A stretch of DNA of 30,364 nucleotides from Methanobacteriota archaeon (GCA_002715545.1 PAZI01000016.1:7093-37456); one strand, 5' to 3'; positions 19,363 to 28,724 are shown, counted from the stretch's first letter. The notes: generated by a model not told the origin, from the letters alone. Program-made: numbers and translations.

Positions 19363-22088
19363 TGTTGTGCAGCTATTAAATCAGCAATTAAAATTTGAAT
19401 AATGTTACCATCATTATCAACTGCAATAGTTGTTTGATGTGAAAGAGATTGTTGAAATTGATATAAACCATTGCCCACAGATACGACTTTATAAGGACTT
19501 GAGAATCCAAACATTGCTTTGAAACTTCCTTTTATTTCTTTAAATAAACCATCATCAACATTGTAACCAACAGATCTTAGATAATCCTGGGTAATACTAT
19601 TTAAAGCTGTTTCAACCATATCTCCAGTAAATCCTGGAGGAACAAGAGTTCTTTCTCCTCTTACTTCTTGAATACCACCAGTGCCATTATCCAGGTTAGC
19701 ACCAAATGCCATTTGTATTGCATCTTCATAAATACCATCTTCAAAAACATTAAAGCCTCTTTTTGTTGCTATTGCTAAATAAATTGCATCAGCAATGTTT
19801 CTACCACTTGCCAGGTCCCCAGCCATAGACATATTAGCACCTAAAGCTGATCCTACTACTTCGTCAAAAATTTCATTTTTATTTATTGAAGTGAAATCAG
19901 TTGCAGTAATGCCATCTTTTTTTAGATCTAATCCATCTAATGCCAAATTTACAGCTGACATATTGCCTAGTAACATTAAGCCACCAATATGAGCAAACTC
20001 TGGACCTTCACTAGCAAGCTCACCTAAAACATCTGGAGCATCAGCACCAAATCCCTGAACAAGAGCTGTGAGAAAATTAAGCCTGGTTTGTTTCGGTGAA
20101 TTATAAAGTGTATTGACTAGCAACTGTTTTTCACCTGGACGTAAAAAAGTTGGTTGTGCCATACCATAATGTGCTGCAACTTCTAACGCCTGGTTTCTTC
20201 TTAAAACTATAGAACCAGCTGTTGTTCCCATATCGTTAGGATCAAACATTAACACGCCTGGCTGATCTAAAACCCCAGCAGTAGCTGCCCATCCTATAGG
20301 ATCATTATTTAATCCATTAAGTATATTTGATTGTAATGTTTTTGACGCTTTAACTAAAACTTTTTCAAATTCAGTATTTACTCCAGGTCCACCAAACTCA
20401 ATAGTTTCTGTTCTTCTATCTGGTCCTTCCCTGGTAACTGAATAACCTTGAGCAAAACTTGAAGTAGCTGCCTGGACCATATCTGGTCGCATAGATCTCA
20501 TATTGCCTAAAATAGCGTTTAGATCTTTTGCCTGGTTAATATTGGGAATAAGTGCCATTCCATAATCACCAAGATTCGCAGCTTTTTCTTCTAATGCTGT
20601 GAATTGATCTTCATTAATTTGTCCACCACCTTCTATAATGGACATAAATGATTTTAGCCTTTTAGATAATTCAGAAACAGCTGCATTACTTTTACTTTCT
20701 AATTTAGATATTTCAGATGAAAGTGCATTTAATGTACCTAAATAATTTGCTGCGTCTGTTTTTGCTGCGTCCTCATCACCTAGAAGTTTTAGCAATTCTT
20801 CATTTAAACCAACTAAATCCCCAGCTATTGCCATTTTTTTTATTTTTATTTTTTCATTGTTTAGTAAATCAATAGAATCTTCTTTTTCAAGAAGTTCAAT
20901 TTTAGCTTGGATTACATTGCCTATTGCAGCTATTTGTCCTGGCTTTAAAAAATCTAATGTTGGATCTATCTCTTTTACTTTATCTAATACAGCTTTAATT
21001 TTTTCTTCATCATCACCAGCCTCAAACAATTCCAGTTGTATATTACCCAGGTTTTTTAATTGTTTTTTATTACGTTTTAATTCTGCATCATTTTGTAAAA
21101 AACGTATGCGAGATTGTATTGTTTGTTTTGTTTTATTGTAATCTCCAACTGTCATTAATAAATCTTCTGGAGAAAATTCTTTCAATACAGCTAATTGTTC
21201 TATTAACTCTTCTTCACTCATATCTGGCAAACCATCCAAAAATTTTGAAACTTCTTCTTTTGAAGTAATGTTTTTAAGTGTCCTGGCTTTATTTATATTT
21301 GTGTCAATAATGTTAGTTAATTTCCTGGATATATCATCAACAGTTAAAGGCATAAGATCTTTAGGAGGATTAGCTTTTAAATTTTCAACAAACGCTTGTT
21401 TTTTCTCAACATTATCTAAACTATTAAATTCTACTATTATTCTTTCTTTAGCTATTTGCTTTTTAACTGTTTCACTTCTATTAAAAGCATCTCCTGGGTC
21501 CATTAAGTTTCCAGACATTCCCTCATAAAGACCTGGCAAACCCATGCTATCATTACCAAACAATTCATCTAAAGCTGCTACTCTTTCTGCACTGTTGCCA
21601 TTAACAGCATTATTAATTAAAAATTTTTCTCTTTTAACTTTCTCTCCAAAAGTTTTTTGAATTTCTTTTTTTCTCACCTGGTTATTTATATTAATATTAT
21701 AATTGGTAAGTAAGCTGGTTCCTTTGTTTACAAATATAGATCTTGTATCTTTACTTGTAATTGTACTAGCTGTGTCTGATATTAAGTTTGCTGTAAGCTC
21801 GTCAAACTTTGGTCTTATTTTACTTGGATCTTGTTCTTTGTTTGCTTCAATAGACGCATTATCCAAACCTTCTGCAAAAGCATTAACAGCTGATGTTAAT
21901 TGGTTATCATCTCTAATTTTAAGTTCTTTTTTATAAAAATCACTTGATATTTTATAAGCAGTATCAGCAAAATTTTTCATTGCTATTTGTGGAGATGACA
22001 AAATACTAGGATTAGCCTTTGCTGTTAAAGGAGAAGTATTAGATTCAGTTGTCCTTTGACTTTGTGTTTGGTAAGTAGGAACTTTCAT
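19359..22088 (-). CDS. Large internal virion protein, gp15-like by position
   Basis: A 909-residue, mostly helical protein without membrane segments. Residues 1-250 are rich in Asn, Lys and Glu with coiled-coil character; the middle (about 290-520) has repeated acidic helices (LPDMSEEELIEQLAVLKEF, NLGNIQLELFEAGDDEE). The C-terminal third is glycine-rich with a terminal beta segment (SVGNGLYQFQQSLSHQT). It follows the gp14-like gene and precedes the giant ParB/zeta protein, matching the T7 gp14-gp15-gp16 order. I infer a core/ejection protein forming part of the DNA-delivery channel. No enzymatic motif seen. Confidence 0.7.
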   Translation of the reverse strand: MKVPTYQTQSQRTTESNTSPLTAKANPSILSSPQIAMKNFADTAYKISSDFYKKELKIRDDNQLTSAVNAFAEGLDNASIEANKEQDPSKIRPKFDELTANLISDTASTITSKDTRSIFVNKGTSLLTNYNININNQVRKKEIQKTFGEKVKREKFLINNAVNGNSAERVAALDELFGNDSMGLPGLYEGMSGNLMDPGDAFNRSETVKKQIAKERIIVEFNSLDNVEKKQAFVENLKANPPKDLMPLTVDDISRKLTNIIDTNINKARTLKNITSKEEVSKFLDGLPDMSEEELIEQLAVLKEFSPEDLLMTVGDYNKTKQTIQSRIRFLQNDAELKRNKKQLKNLGNIQLELFEAGDDEEKIKAVLDKVKEIDPTLDFLKPGQIAAIGNVIQAKIELLEKEDSIDLLNNEKIKIKKMAIAGDLVGLNEELLKLLGDEDAAKTDAANYLGTLNALSSEISKLESKSNAAVSELSKRLKSFMSIIEGGGQINEDQFTALEEKAANLGDYGMALIPNINQAKDLNAILGNMRSMRPDMVQAATSSFAQGYSVTREGPDRRTETIEFGGPGVNTEFEKVLVKASKTLQSNILNGLNNDPIGWAATAGVLDQPGVLMFDPNDMGTTAGSIVLRRNQALEVAAHYGMAQPTFLRPGEKQLLVNTLYNSPKQTRLNFLTALVQGFGADAPDVLGELASEGPEFAHIGGLMLLGNMSAVNLALDGLDLKKDGITATDFTSINKNEIFDEVVGSALGANMSMAGDLASGRNIADAIYLAIATKRGFNVFEDGIYEDAIQMAFGANLDNGTGGIQEVRGERTLVPPGFTGDMVETALNSITQDYLRSVGYNVDDGLFKEIKGSFKAMFGFSSPYKVVSVGNGLYQFQQSLSHQTTIAVDNDGNIIQILIADLIAAQQ

Positions 22089-22095
22089 TATTATC

Positions 22096-22584
22096 TCATT
22101 TTTGCATTAGCAATGATGCACCAGACATAATAGTATTTCCAGCTCCTATCATTCCAGATTTTTTAGCTGCTTGTCCGTACATTCTATTTAAATTAGCTGA
22201 TAACCTATCATTAACAGCACTCTCTTTAATTTGTTGTTCGCCTACAGATGCATTGTATTCTTTTATTGCAATCTCTTCGTCTGCATTTTGAGCGTTTTCT
22301 AAGGCAACTAACAATGGAGTTCCACCAGTTGCAACAAAACCATTTTTCCTAAATGCCTGGCTTGTTGCATCATTTAAACGTCTAAAGTCTTGTCTAAACT
22401 TTTGTATTTGTAAGTCTTGGTTTCTTTTATAAACTTCTGCCTGGATTTCTTTTGCCAGGGCATTTCTTTCATCTATCTGAGCATTATAATCATAGGCTGC
22501 TTTCTGTTGCCTACCAGCTGCGATTGAAGATGCTGCTGAAAGAGCAGTTGATGCCATACTTGCCATCATTAATTTTGGGGACAT
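22096..22584 (-). CDS. Internal virion protein, T7 gp14-like
   Basis: A 162-residue protein. The N-terminus (MASMASTALSAASSIAAGR) is a small-residue hydrophobic helix, followed by a long helix rich in Gln, Arg and Asn (YNAQIDERNALAKEIQAEVY) and RKNGFVATGGTPLLVALENA, then a terminal glycine/methionine helix. This is the pattern of podovirus gp14-type ejection proteins, which insert in the outer membrane at the start of DNA delivery. It lies between the gp13-like GNAT gene and the large internal proteins, as in T7. Confidence 0.75.
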   Translation of the reverse strand: MSPKLMMASMASTALSAASSIAAGRQQKAAYDYNAQIDERNALAKEIQAEVYKRNQDLQIQKFRQDFRRLNDATSQAFRKNGFVATGGTPLLVALENAQNADEEIAIKEYNASVGEQQIKESAVNDRLSANLNRMYGQAAKKSGMIGAGNTIMSGASLLMQK

Positions 22585-22586
22585 AT

Positions 22587-23039
22587 TTAATTACCTATAA
22601 TTATAGCATATCTAATGTAGTCAAGACCATCTGGTCCATACTTGCACATTAAACCTTCATTTTTAAAACCTAATAGCTCAACAAACTTTTGTGAGCTTTT
22701 CCATTCATTAGAAACAACACATTGTATTCTTTGATACTTTTTTGTCTTAATAATGATTTGAAATCTTTTGGCTAAAAGCCTGGTTAATGATATTCCTTTT
22801 TCATTAAGAAATTTTGAGCCTAATAACCAAGCCTCTCCAACACCTTTCCAAAGATCAAAGATACCAGCTGAACAAATAATTCTACCTTCTTCATCAATCG
22901 CAGTGAATGATTGACCTGGAACATTTAATGTTGATGCGAATAAAAGATATTCTTCTTTACTGGGTGGACAGCCAATATTCATACCATTATAAAAAATTTC
23001 CTTTGCATGAACTTCTTTATAACTAATTACTCTTATCAA
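22587..23039 (-). CDS. GNAT-fold virion-module protein, T7 gp13-like
   Basis: A 150-residue protein with acetyltransferase-fold features: FTAIDEEGRIICSAGIFDLW (45-64), GEAWLLGS (68-75), a helix-rich middle and QKFVELLGFKNEGLM (117-131), the usual final GNAT strand-helix region. In T7-like phages gp13 has the same fold and is made from the same place, between tail tube and internal core genes. Acetyl-CoA loop (Q/RxxGxG/A) is not clear, so it may be a structural relative without catalysis. It could acetylate a virion or host protein; not demonstrated. Confidence 0.75.
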   Translation of the reverse strand: MIRVISYKEVHAKEIFYNGMNIGCPPSKEEYLLFASTLNVPGQSFTAIDEEGRIICSAGIFDLWKGVGEAWLLGSKFLNEKGISLTRLLAKRFQIIIKTKKYQRIQCVVSNEWKSSQKFVELLGFKNEGLMCKYGPDGLDYIRYAIIIGN

Positions 23040-23040
23040 T

Positions 23041-25641
23041 TTATTGATCGAAAGTTTGAAGTCTTGGATAGATTGCCAGGACAGTTATAGGCATTGAGTC
23101 ATCTTGCAATACAACTATAAAACCATCATTATCATAGCCACCTCTAAATTCAACTTCCTTATCTCCAGTAAATAAATCCAATGCCTCGTCCATTTCATCT
23201 GCACTTGAACGAAAAGGTATTAGGTCTATTAATGTTTCAGAAGATCCTATTTTAGAACCGATTGATCTAAACAATCTTAAAGTTACATCATGTATTCTTT
23301 TAATCTTACCCTGGCTAGTTCCTTCTTCTCCTCCAACGTCCAAACGCATTGTTTGTAATGTTGAAGTATAACCCAACCCTACAAAAGCACTTGTTGTAGA
23401 TCTATCTAAAGAAATAGCTGCACTTGAAACTGTTTTTCTAGGATGCGTTGCACCATTAGCAACAACAGTTACTGGTTCACCTTCTAGGTGTGTTAAACCA
23501 GATAAAGATGTAGCAGCACTTCCATCATAAGACAGCCCACTATCAACAAAATAAGCGTCAAGAATATTATCTCCAAAGTTAAAAGAATTTAAGTATTCAA
23601 CGTATCTTTTTGTGGATCCATTAATTGTTCTTTGAACAACCATGTAAAGACTATCTTCATTAAGAGATCCTGGAATAGTTGAAATACTTTCTACCAAAGC
23701 ATGACTTTGATCTGTAATAGCAAGTCTGGTTGTGTCTGAACTAACGATTGTTATAAAACCATTGCCAGCTCTTTGTGTTTCTTCAACTGTCACTACAGCT
23801 GCTGCTGGATTAGCAACAGTAAAATCATCATGTGCATTTATAGCAGTATAAATATTATCTGCCGTTGTATTGTTACTCTCATTATGAAAAAACTTATTTG
23901 TATCTGGTGTACCAGCTCCAGCTCCCTGGCAAGTAAAAGTAATTGTTTCCCCATTTGATTTTGTAATTTTTAAAGTTGTGTTAGTAGCTATGTTTGAATA
24001 ATCAGAAACTGTTATAGTTGCAGCTCCAGAAACGCCACCAATAATATGTTCATGCCAGGCTACAACTTGCTCTTCTCTTCTGTAAGTCATGCCAACAAGT
24101 TTGCCATTATTTAAAACACACCAGACTATATTATCTGGTTCTTGCATATAACTAATTTCTTTTATGCCACTTTCAGTTATATGTTCTGCTAATAATGTTA
24201 AATCTGGTGCTAAATAACTATCTGAGTTGTAATCATAAACCAGCTCTCTTAATTTTCTCCTGGCTCTTTGAACAAATAATGTAACATTGCCAACGCTTAC
24301 TGGCTGTATATCTGCACTACCATAACTCGCCTGGCGTTTAATCTGGGCATTAGTTGGTGTCAAAGGTTCAGAACTACCAGATGCAGTTACAGCAAATTCA
24401 CCACCACTTGTCCCTACAATCAAAGATCTACCAGAACTTAAATACCTAATAACATTAACCTGGTTAGATCCAATCGTATAAATTAAAGCATCATCACTAT
24501 CTGTTCCAGCTGTAAAGTTTTCAAAATCACCACCTACTGAAAAGAAAATTGTTTGTGGTTGTGTAGAAGTATTTGCAAAAACCAGGCGTTGCTCAAAAAA
24601 AGCTGTTGCACCTGGATAACCAGTTGTTGCAGAAAATGCACCTAATGAAAAATTTGAATCAGCCGTCAAAGCTCCATTAATAGTAATTGTAGCACTTGCA
24701 GTTTCATTAACCAGGTCAACTGACGGAGCAAATAAAATAGTATCAGCTGTAACCTGGACAATTAAAACAGCTGTGGATTTATTATTGCCACCATTACTAG
24801 CACCACTTATTGTAACCTTTTGATTAACTTTAAATCCCTGGTCAATAAATGCAGCTGCACTATCAGTAATTCTGTCATTATGTTCTAATCCAGTAGAGCT
24901 TGGATCACCTTCATGGAAAGCAATAGTATTTGACGCATAAGAAGGAGCAAGCTCTGCTACACCAGATTCATTATCCTGGACAGTTGCAACTACAGTTGTT
25001 GCATTAGTATAACCATCTGAATTAATTTTGGCATATCCATCATGCAATTTAATTAAACGCCCAACATCTGTTGCTACAAATGTATCAGCACTTGCTGAAA
25101 TTGTTACGCTACTACCAGTTCTTGCATTTGCTGTTAAAGTTGTTGTGGTTGTATTAGGATCTTGCATAGGTCCACGCACAAAAGTAACTTCAGTAATTGA
25201 CCAGGCTGTATGACTTGTCCTGGTAATTTTTCTTGGTGCATGGCTTGGATGAACAATATACATTACGTCAGCTGATTGTGTAAATTTCAGCTCACTTAAT
25301 TCTGTATGTGCATAAGGCGTTGTTACTTCTACAGCACTTCCACCATCTACAACCTGTCCACCATCTTTATAAACTCTAAAATATTGATTGCCAAATTCCA
25401 GGACATAAGCCTGGGTAACATTAAATTCAAATGGTATTAATCTACAGCTATGAGAACTGTTTTTAACTTCAGCAATATGAACTGTTCCTGGACGCCTACT
25501 AGCTCCACCATGAGGGTGAATTAAAAAGTTCTGTAATTTTTTGCAGCCATTAAAGTATTTAGATAAATCTGTCCTTCCATCTAATCTAGGCGATAACTCT
25601 CCCCCAGTAAAATTTGATAATGCAGCAGATGCCTTTGCCAT
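23041..25641 (-). CDS. Tail nozzle protein (tail tubular B/gp12-like)
   Basis: An 866-residue beta-rich protein. The N-terminus FTGGELSPRLDGRTDL (11-26) then HPHGGASRRPGT (42-53) is diagnostic for a widespread family of podovirus nozzle/tail tubular B-type proteins. VLEFGNQYFRVYKDG (75-89 region) and RQASYGSADIQPVSVG in the middle are other family features. It follows the adaptor gene and precedes the gp13/14-like genes, the classic order. It forms the distal tail tube through which DNA passes. Size is typical. Several inserted beta-domains (about 170-330 and 570-680) look like Ig-like or decoration modules. Confidence 0.85.
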   Translation of the reverse strand: MAKASAALSNFTGGELSPRLDGRTDLSKYFNGCKKLQNFLIHPHGGASRRPGTVHIAEVKNSSHSCRLIPFEFNVTQAYVLEFGNQYFRVYKDGGQVVDGGSAVEVTTPYAHTELSELKFTQSADVMYIVHPSHAPRKITRTSHTAWSITEVTFVRGPMQDPNTTTTTLTANARTGSSVTISASADTFVATDVGRLIKLHDGYAKINSDGYTNATTVVATVQDNESGVAELAPSYASNTIAFHEGDPSSTGLEHNDRITDSAAAFIDQGFKVNQKVTISGASNGGNNKSTAVLIVQVTADTILFAPSVDLVNETASATITINGALTADSNFSLGAFSATTGYPGATAFFEQRLVFANTSTQPQTIFFSVGGDFENFTAGTDSDDALIYTIGSNQVNVIRYLSSGRSLIVGTSGGEFAVTASGSSEPLTPTNAQIKRQASYGSADIQPVSVGNVTLFVQRARRKLRELVYDYNSDSYLAPDLTLLAEHITESGIKEISYMQEPDNIVWCVLNNGKLVGMTYRREEQVVAWHEHIIGGVSGAATITVSDYSNIATNTTLKITKSNGETITFTCQGAGAGTPDTNKFFHNESNNTTADNIYTAINAHDDFTVANPAAAVVTVEETQRAGNGFITIVSSDTTRLAITDQSHALVESISTIPGSLNEDSLYMVVQRTINGSTKRYVEYLNSFNFGDNILDAYFVDSGLSYDGSAATSLSGLTHLEGEPVTVVANGATHPRKTVSSAAISLDRSTTSAFVGLGYTSTLQTMRLDVGGEEGTSQGKIKRIHDVTLRLFRSIGSKIGSSETLIDLIPFRSSADEMDEALDLFTGDKEVEFRGGYDNDGFIVVLQDDSMPITVLAIYPRLQTFDQ

Positions 25642-25644
25642 TCT

Positions 25645-26235
25645 TTATAACCTTGCAGCTGTAAATATATCTGATTGTAAACCACCAGGCTCTGTAACAG
25701 ATGAAATAGCTCCTGGTGTTCCTTCTGTCGCATCTACAAATCGTGCTTCTTTTAATTTGTTTTGATAAATAGTATACATCTGTCCAGCTAAAGTTGAGCT
25801 GCCAATAAGAGGATAAGCTATATCAGCTGCTAATGATGCAGATATAGTTTCAATTAAAAGAGTATCATAATTATTTGGATCTGTGTCCCTACCTACATAG
25901 ATAATATTAAGAGTGCTTTCATCACTTGCAATCTTTCTGCCTTCAACTCTGTGAACCAGGTCTAAACTTGATAGCTGTAAAATCCTTAAACAATATGGGT
26001 CTGTCGGTAGACTAAAGTAATTCGTAAAACCAAAAGCTGGACCAGTTGTATCTGGAGCTAAATTTACTCTATTGATTAAACAATTCCAGGGGTGAGATCT
26101 AAAAGTGGCATCTCTTATAAATTCATATCTTTGATTGCATACCCTGGCAGCTTTACTATCTTCAGTAAGAGCTGTAATCGTTGATGCTCCCAGCATATTC
26201 AATGCACTATTACAAATATCTACGACACTTGCCAT
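25645..26235 (-). CDS. Tail adaptor (tail tubular A/gp11-like)
   Basis: A 196-residue protein with VDICNSALNMLG (5-16), DSKAARVCNQRY (26-37) and RDATFRSHPWNC (41-52), the well-known pattern of podovirus tail tubular A / head-to-tail adaptor proteins. Twelve copies would join the portal to the nozzle. It is the first gene after the terminator at 26330-26363 and has TTGGAGAT before its start. Family confident. Confidence 0.85.
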   Translation of the reverse strand: MASVVDICNSALNMLGASTITALTEDSKAARVCNQRYEFIRDATFRSHPWNCLINRVNLAPDTTGPAFGFTNYFSLPTDPYCLRILQLSSLDLVHRVEGRKIASDESTLNIIYVGRDTDPNNYDTLLIETISASLAADIAYPLIGSSTLAGQMYTIYQNKLKEARFVDATEGTPGAISSVTEPGGLQSDIFTAARL

Positions 26236-26375
26236 TTAATTATCTCCAAAATTTGGTGAGGTCCCTGGTTAAAATTTATATCCAACTACAAAAAGTAACC
26301 AATTCTGCTTTGAAAATATAGGACCTCATAAATGAAAAGAGAGCAGCCATTTAATAGCTGCTCCCCAGGTTTTAT
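26236..26375 (-). promoter_or_regulatory. Leader of the tail operon with nested inverted repeats and candidate promoter
   Basis: Between the capsid terminator and the adaptor gene, TGAGGTCC (26257-26264) pairs with GGACCTCA (26321-26328) and, inside it, TGGTTA (26266-26271) pairs with TAACCA (26296-26301). On the minus strand TTGGTT-N16-TATAAA between them could be a promoter. The structure may be an RNA element or a paired binding site. Confidence 0.45.
26330..26363 (-). terminator. Intrinsic terminator after the capsid operon
   Basis: On the minus strand GAGCAGC and GCTGCTC (26357-26363 and 26341-26347) form a 7-bp GC-rich stem with a 9-base loop followed by TCTTTTCATTT. It lies just downstream of the accessory capsid gene and separates capsid from tail transcription. 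Confidence 0.72.
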
Positions 26376-26879
26376 TTAAGTAACAATATACTCAATGATG
26401 AAACTTAGATCACCAGCTGTATCTCCAGCTGCGTCAAATTTCAAACCAACATGATAATAACCACCTGGATCTGTTGTATCTCCAGCGTCTTTATAGACTT
26501 GCTGTCCCATTAAGTTAATATTTCTTGCCTCAAATGCTACTTCAGTTCCAACAGTAACTGCTGCTCGTAAGTCTGTAATAGCAGATGCATAGCAATCGTC
26601 ATCTTTTGCTGTCACATTGCCATCAGCTGTATATAAACCTACGTCACAAGTGTTTGTTGATCCAGAGTCTAAATCATCATTGAACAACATAATACTTGTG
26701 ATAGCTGCATTTGTTGGAATTGGAGCTAACATTACTGTGTCAGTTGCTGATAAATCACCAGCAGCAAGAGCTATTGTCCCACAAGCTACACGCTTAACGC
26801 CATGTAAATTGTGAGCAGCGTTCATTTCCATAGGACTTGCATGGAAATTAGTAACTAGAGTTGTATTAACATTCGCCAT
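26376..26879 (-). CDS. Accessory capsid/decoration protein
   Basis: A 167-residue protein directly downstream of the major capsid gene. It is rich in Ala, Asp and Thr with alternating strands (TIALAAGDLSATDTVMLAPI) and ends GDLSFIIEYIVT, a beta-rich outline common in phage decoration or head-fibre proteins. It has GGAGG upstream and is followed by the strong terminator. Position suggests a protein bound to the capsid surface. No family firmly recognised. Confidence 0.65.
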   Translation of the reverse strand: MANVNTTLVTNFHASPMEMNAAHNLHGVKRVACGTIALAAGDLSATDTVMLAPIPTNAAITSIMLFNDDLDSGSTNTCDVGLYTADGNVTAKDDDCYASAITDLRAAVTVGTEVAFEARNINLMGQQVYKDAGDTTDPGGYYHVGLKFDAAGDTAGDLSFIIEYIVT

Positions 26880-26889
26880 AATCTACCTC

Positions 26890-27753
26890 CTACGCTGACT
26901 CGTCACAATTAATTTCTACAACCTTCGCTTCCTCCATACGAGTACTTCCGAATGTTGCACAGTAATAGACTTGAGTTGAATAACTCTTGTCTGCACGCTC
27001 GTCAATTTTTGCCATGACATCTTTACCGACAGCCAATTTAATACCATCTTCTGCCCAGGCAAAACATTTACGGATGCTACTTGCTACAGTTAAACGATTT
27101 GAAACTATAAATTTAAATCCCAAAAACGAATCTACAAGACCTTGAGAAAGAGCTTTCACTGTATTGAAATCGCTAGATGTGACTTGCGTTGTATTTAACA
27201 ATGCAGAAATTTGTGCTGGTGCAACTGCGATATAACGAGGTATATCTGGGTCCACATCAGCAGCGTCCAGGATTTCTTTAGCCGATAACAGTTTGGCAAG
27301 CGTTAAATCAGCAGAGCCATGAGCAATCTGATTAGCAGACAACATTGTAGTTGAAGTTGCACCAGCTTTACCAGTTAAGGCTGTGCCAGTTGCAGCTGCA
27401 ATGATCTTATCGTCCATTGCTTTGCCCATTGCATTAGCAGCTGTTTGAGCATAAACACTTGTTGGATCAGCCAATAATCTTACTTTATCAGCATCATCTA
27501 TAAGGTCAGCCCATTCAAACGTAGACATCACTGCCATTCGTCTTGAGTGGGGGGTTTCAACCAGGGGTGTATCCCCATGGCGAGTAGTTCTTTCGATAGC
27601 AGCTACTGAACCAATCTGGTCAAAAAATGCTTTTTCACCAGTTACACTTTCCTCATCAACGGATCCTCTAAGTCTGGAACCTTTCTGAGTAGATAAAAGC
27701 GTAATATTGGAGCTAAATTGCTGCACGAAAGCTGTCGTGATTTGTGTACTCAT
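26890..27753 (-). CDS. Major capsid protein
   Basis: A 287-residue HK97-fold capsid protein. The frame is open to 27798, but ATG 27753 is chosen for the GGAGAT in the preceding leader and because MSTQITTAFVQQFSSN is a typical capsid start. Family features: RHGDTPLVETPHSRR (about 64-78, around the N-arm), FEWADLIDDADKVRLLADP, ANAMGKAMDDKIIAAATG and a C-terminal DKSYSTQVYYCATFGSTRM. These match the Phage_capsid_2-type podovirus major capsid group. No frameshifted longer form is evident. The leader contains the 17-base AT-rich element shared with 11711-11727. Confidence 0.85.
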   Translation of the reverse strand: MSTQITTAFVQQFSSNITLLSTQKGSRLRGSVDEESVTGEKAFFDQIGSVAAIERTTRHGDTPLVETPHSRRMAVMSTFEWADLIDDADKVRLLADPTSVYAQTAANAMGKAMDDKIIAAATGTALTGKAGATSTTMLSANQIAHGSADLTLAKLLSAKEILDAADVDPDIPRYIAVAPAQISALLNTTQVTSSDFNTVKALSQGLVDSFLGFKFIVSNRLTVASSIRKCFAWAEDGIKLAVGKDVMAKIDERADKSYSTQVYYCATFGSTRMEEAKVVEINCDESA

Positions 27754-27760
27754 TTGTACA

Positions 27761-27785
27761 TCTCCTATATTAAAATTAAAATTAA
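27761..27785 (-). promoter_or_regulatory. AT-rich translation/late-expression element, copy 2
   Basis: Bases 27769-27785 are identical over 17 bases to 11711-11727, again followed by TCTCCT (AGGAGA on the coding strand) upstream of the major capsid start. See copy 1. Confidence 0.5.
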
Positions 27786-27824
27786 GATCGCTACCCAATT
27801 ATTTGGACGAAAGGTTTTTGCACT

Positions 27825-27881
27825 TTACGTTTGCCAACGTAAGGACCTAATGGCTACCCTTAATTCCTGGTTGCCCAGGAA
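27825..27881 (-). promoter_or_regulatory. Two hairpins in the capsid gene leader
   Basis: TTCCTGG/CCAGGAA (27864-27881) has a 7-bp stem; on the coding strand its loop is GCAA, a GNRA tetraloop. TTACGTT/AACGTAA (27825-27842) has a 7-bp stem and loop GGCA. Neither is followed by a T-run, so they look like RNA-stability or processing elements rather than terminators. Confidence 0.5.
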
Positions 27882-27884
27882 ACT

Positions 27885-28724
27885 CTATTCATCTGGATAA
27901 AGTTCTCCATTTATCCTGGTAACTTCATTCACATACCAATCATGCTGGGGGTGCTTGCTATCCCAGTATGGAGTATCTGGTGCTGATAGCTCTGCTATTT
28001 TCCCTTCTAATTCATGTTTGGTTGCAGCTCCAGAAGTTTTAACACCTTCTAATTTATCTTCTCCCATTTTTTCTTTCATAAAAACGCCCATGTTTGAAAC
28101 CATTTTTATAAAGTCTGGGTGATTGCCCAGGAGAGAACCATCAGCAAGTTTTACTTCATGCAAACTTTCATCACCTTCAGTAAATTGAGCTGACACAGCT
28201 CTAGCCAGTTTTACTCTATCATCAAATGCTGGTCCATAATGCTGTTTCAGCTCATTAGTTTTTTCTTCTAATTGAGCTTGTTCAGCAGCTGTTACTTGAG
28301 CTGTGTTATCTACCAGCACATTATTATACCAATCAAGTAAAGATTGAGCTTGTTTAGTATTTAATCCAGCAGCATGAGCAGTATTTGTAAAGCCACCCAT
28401 AAGCTGTTCATTAACTTCTTGCCCTTCTGGAAGTTTATTTGACAATTCATATTTATCAGCAGCCTCTGGTCTGCCTAATTTAGAATATATTTCACTCCAT
28501 TGTTCTGGGGTAGATGACTTTCCAGGTAATGCAATTTTATCTGCACCTATCATAGATTGAGCATTAACATAGCTCTTTGCTAATGATGGTACGTCCTGGA
28601 TAGTTTCTAATGATTTATGTCCCCTTATCTCTTCTGGAATTGACGCCTTCCAATCCACAGATGCTTGTCCATTAGCTTGATCGACTAAATCAGCTGCTGG
28701 AGCTTCTGCTACTTCTTCACTCAT
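27885..28724 (-). CDS. Capsid assembly scaffolding protein
   Basis: A 279-residue acidic, helical protein lying between the portal/Bbp19 genes and the major capsid gene, where podoviruses encode their scaffold. DWKASIPEEIRGHKSLETI (about 24-42), DVPSLAKSYVNAQSMIG (44-60) and KIALPGKSSTPEQWSEIY follow the usual pattern of phage scaffold/assembly proteins (short proline-rich start, then LAKSxxxxQxxIG helix). The C-terminus (YWDSKHPQHDWYVNEVTRI) could contact capsid protein. AAGGAG lies ten bases before its start. Confidence 0.8.
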   Translation of the reverse strand: MSEEVAEAPAADLVDQANGQASVDWKASIPEEIRGHKSLETIQDVPSLAKSYVNAQSMIGADKIALPGKSSTPEQWSEIYSKLGRPEAADKYELSNKLPEGQEVNEQLMGGFTNTAHAAGLNTKQAQSLLDWYNNVLVDNTAQVTAAEQAQLEEKTNELKQHYGPAFDDRVKLARAVSAQFTEGDESLHEVKLADGSLLGNHPDFIKMVSNMGVFMKEKMGEDKLEGVKTSGAATKHELEGKIAELSAPDTPYWDSKHPQHDWYVNEVTRINGELYPDE

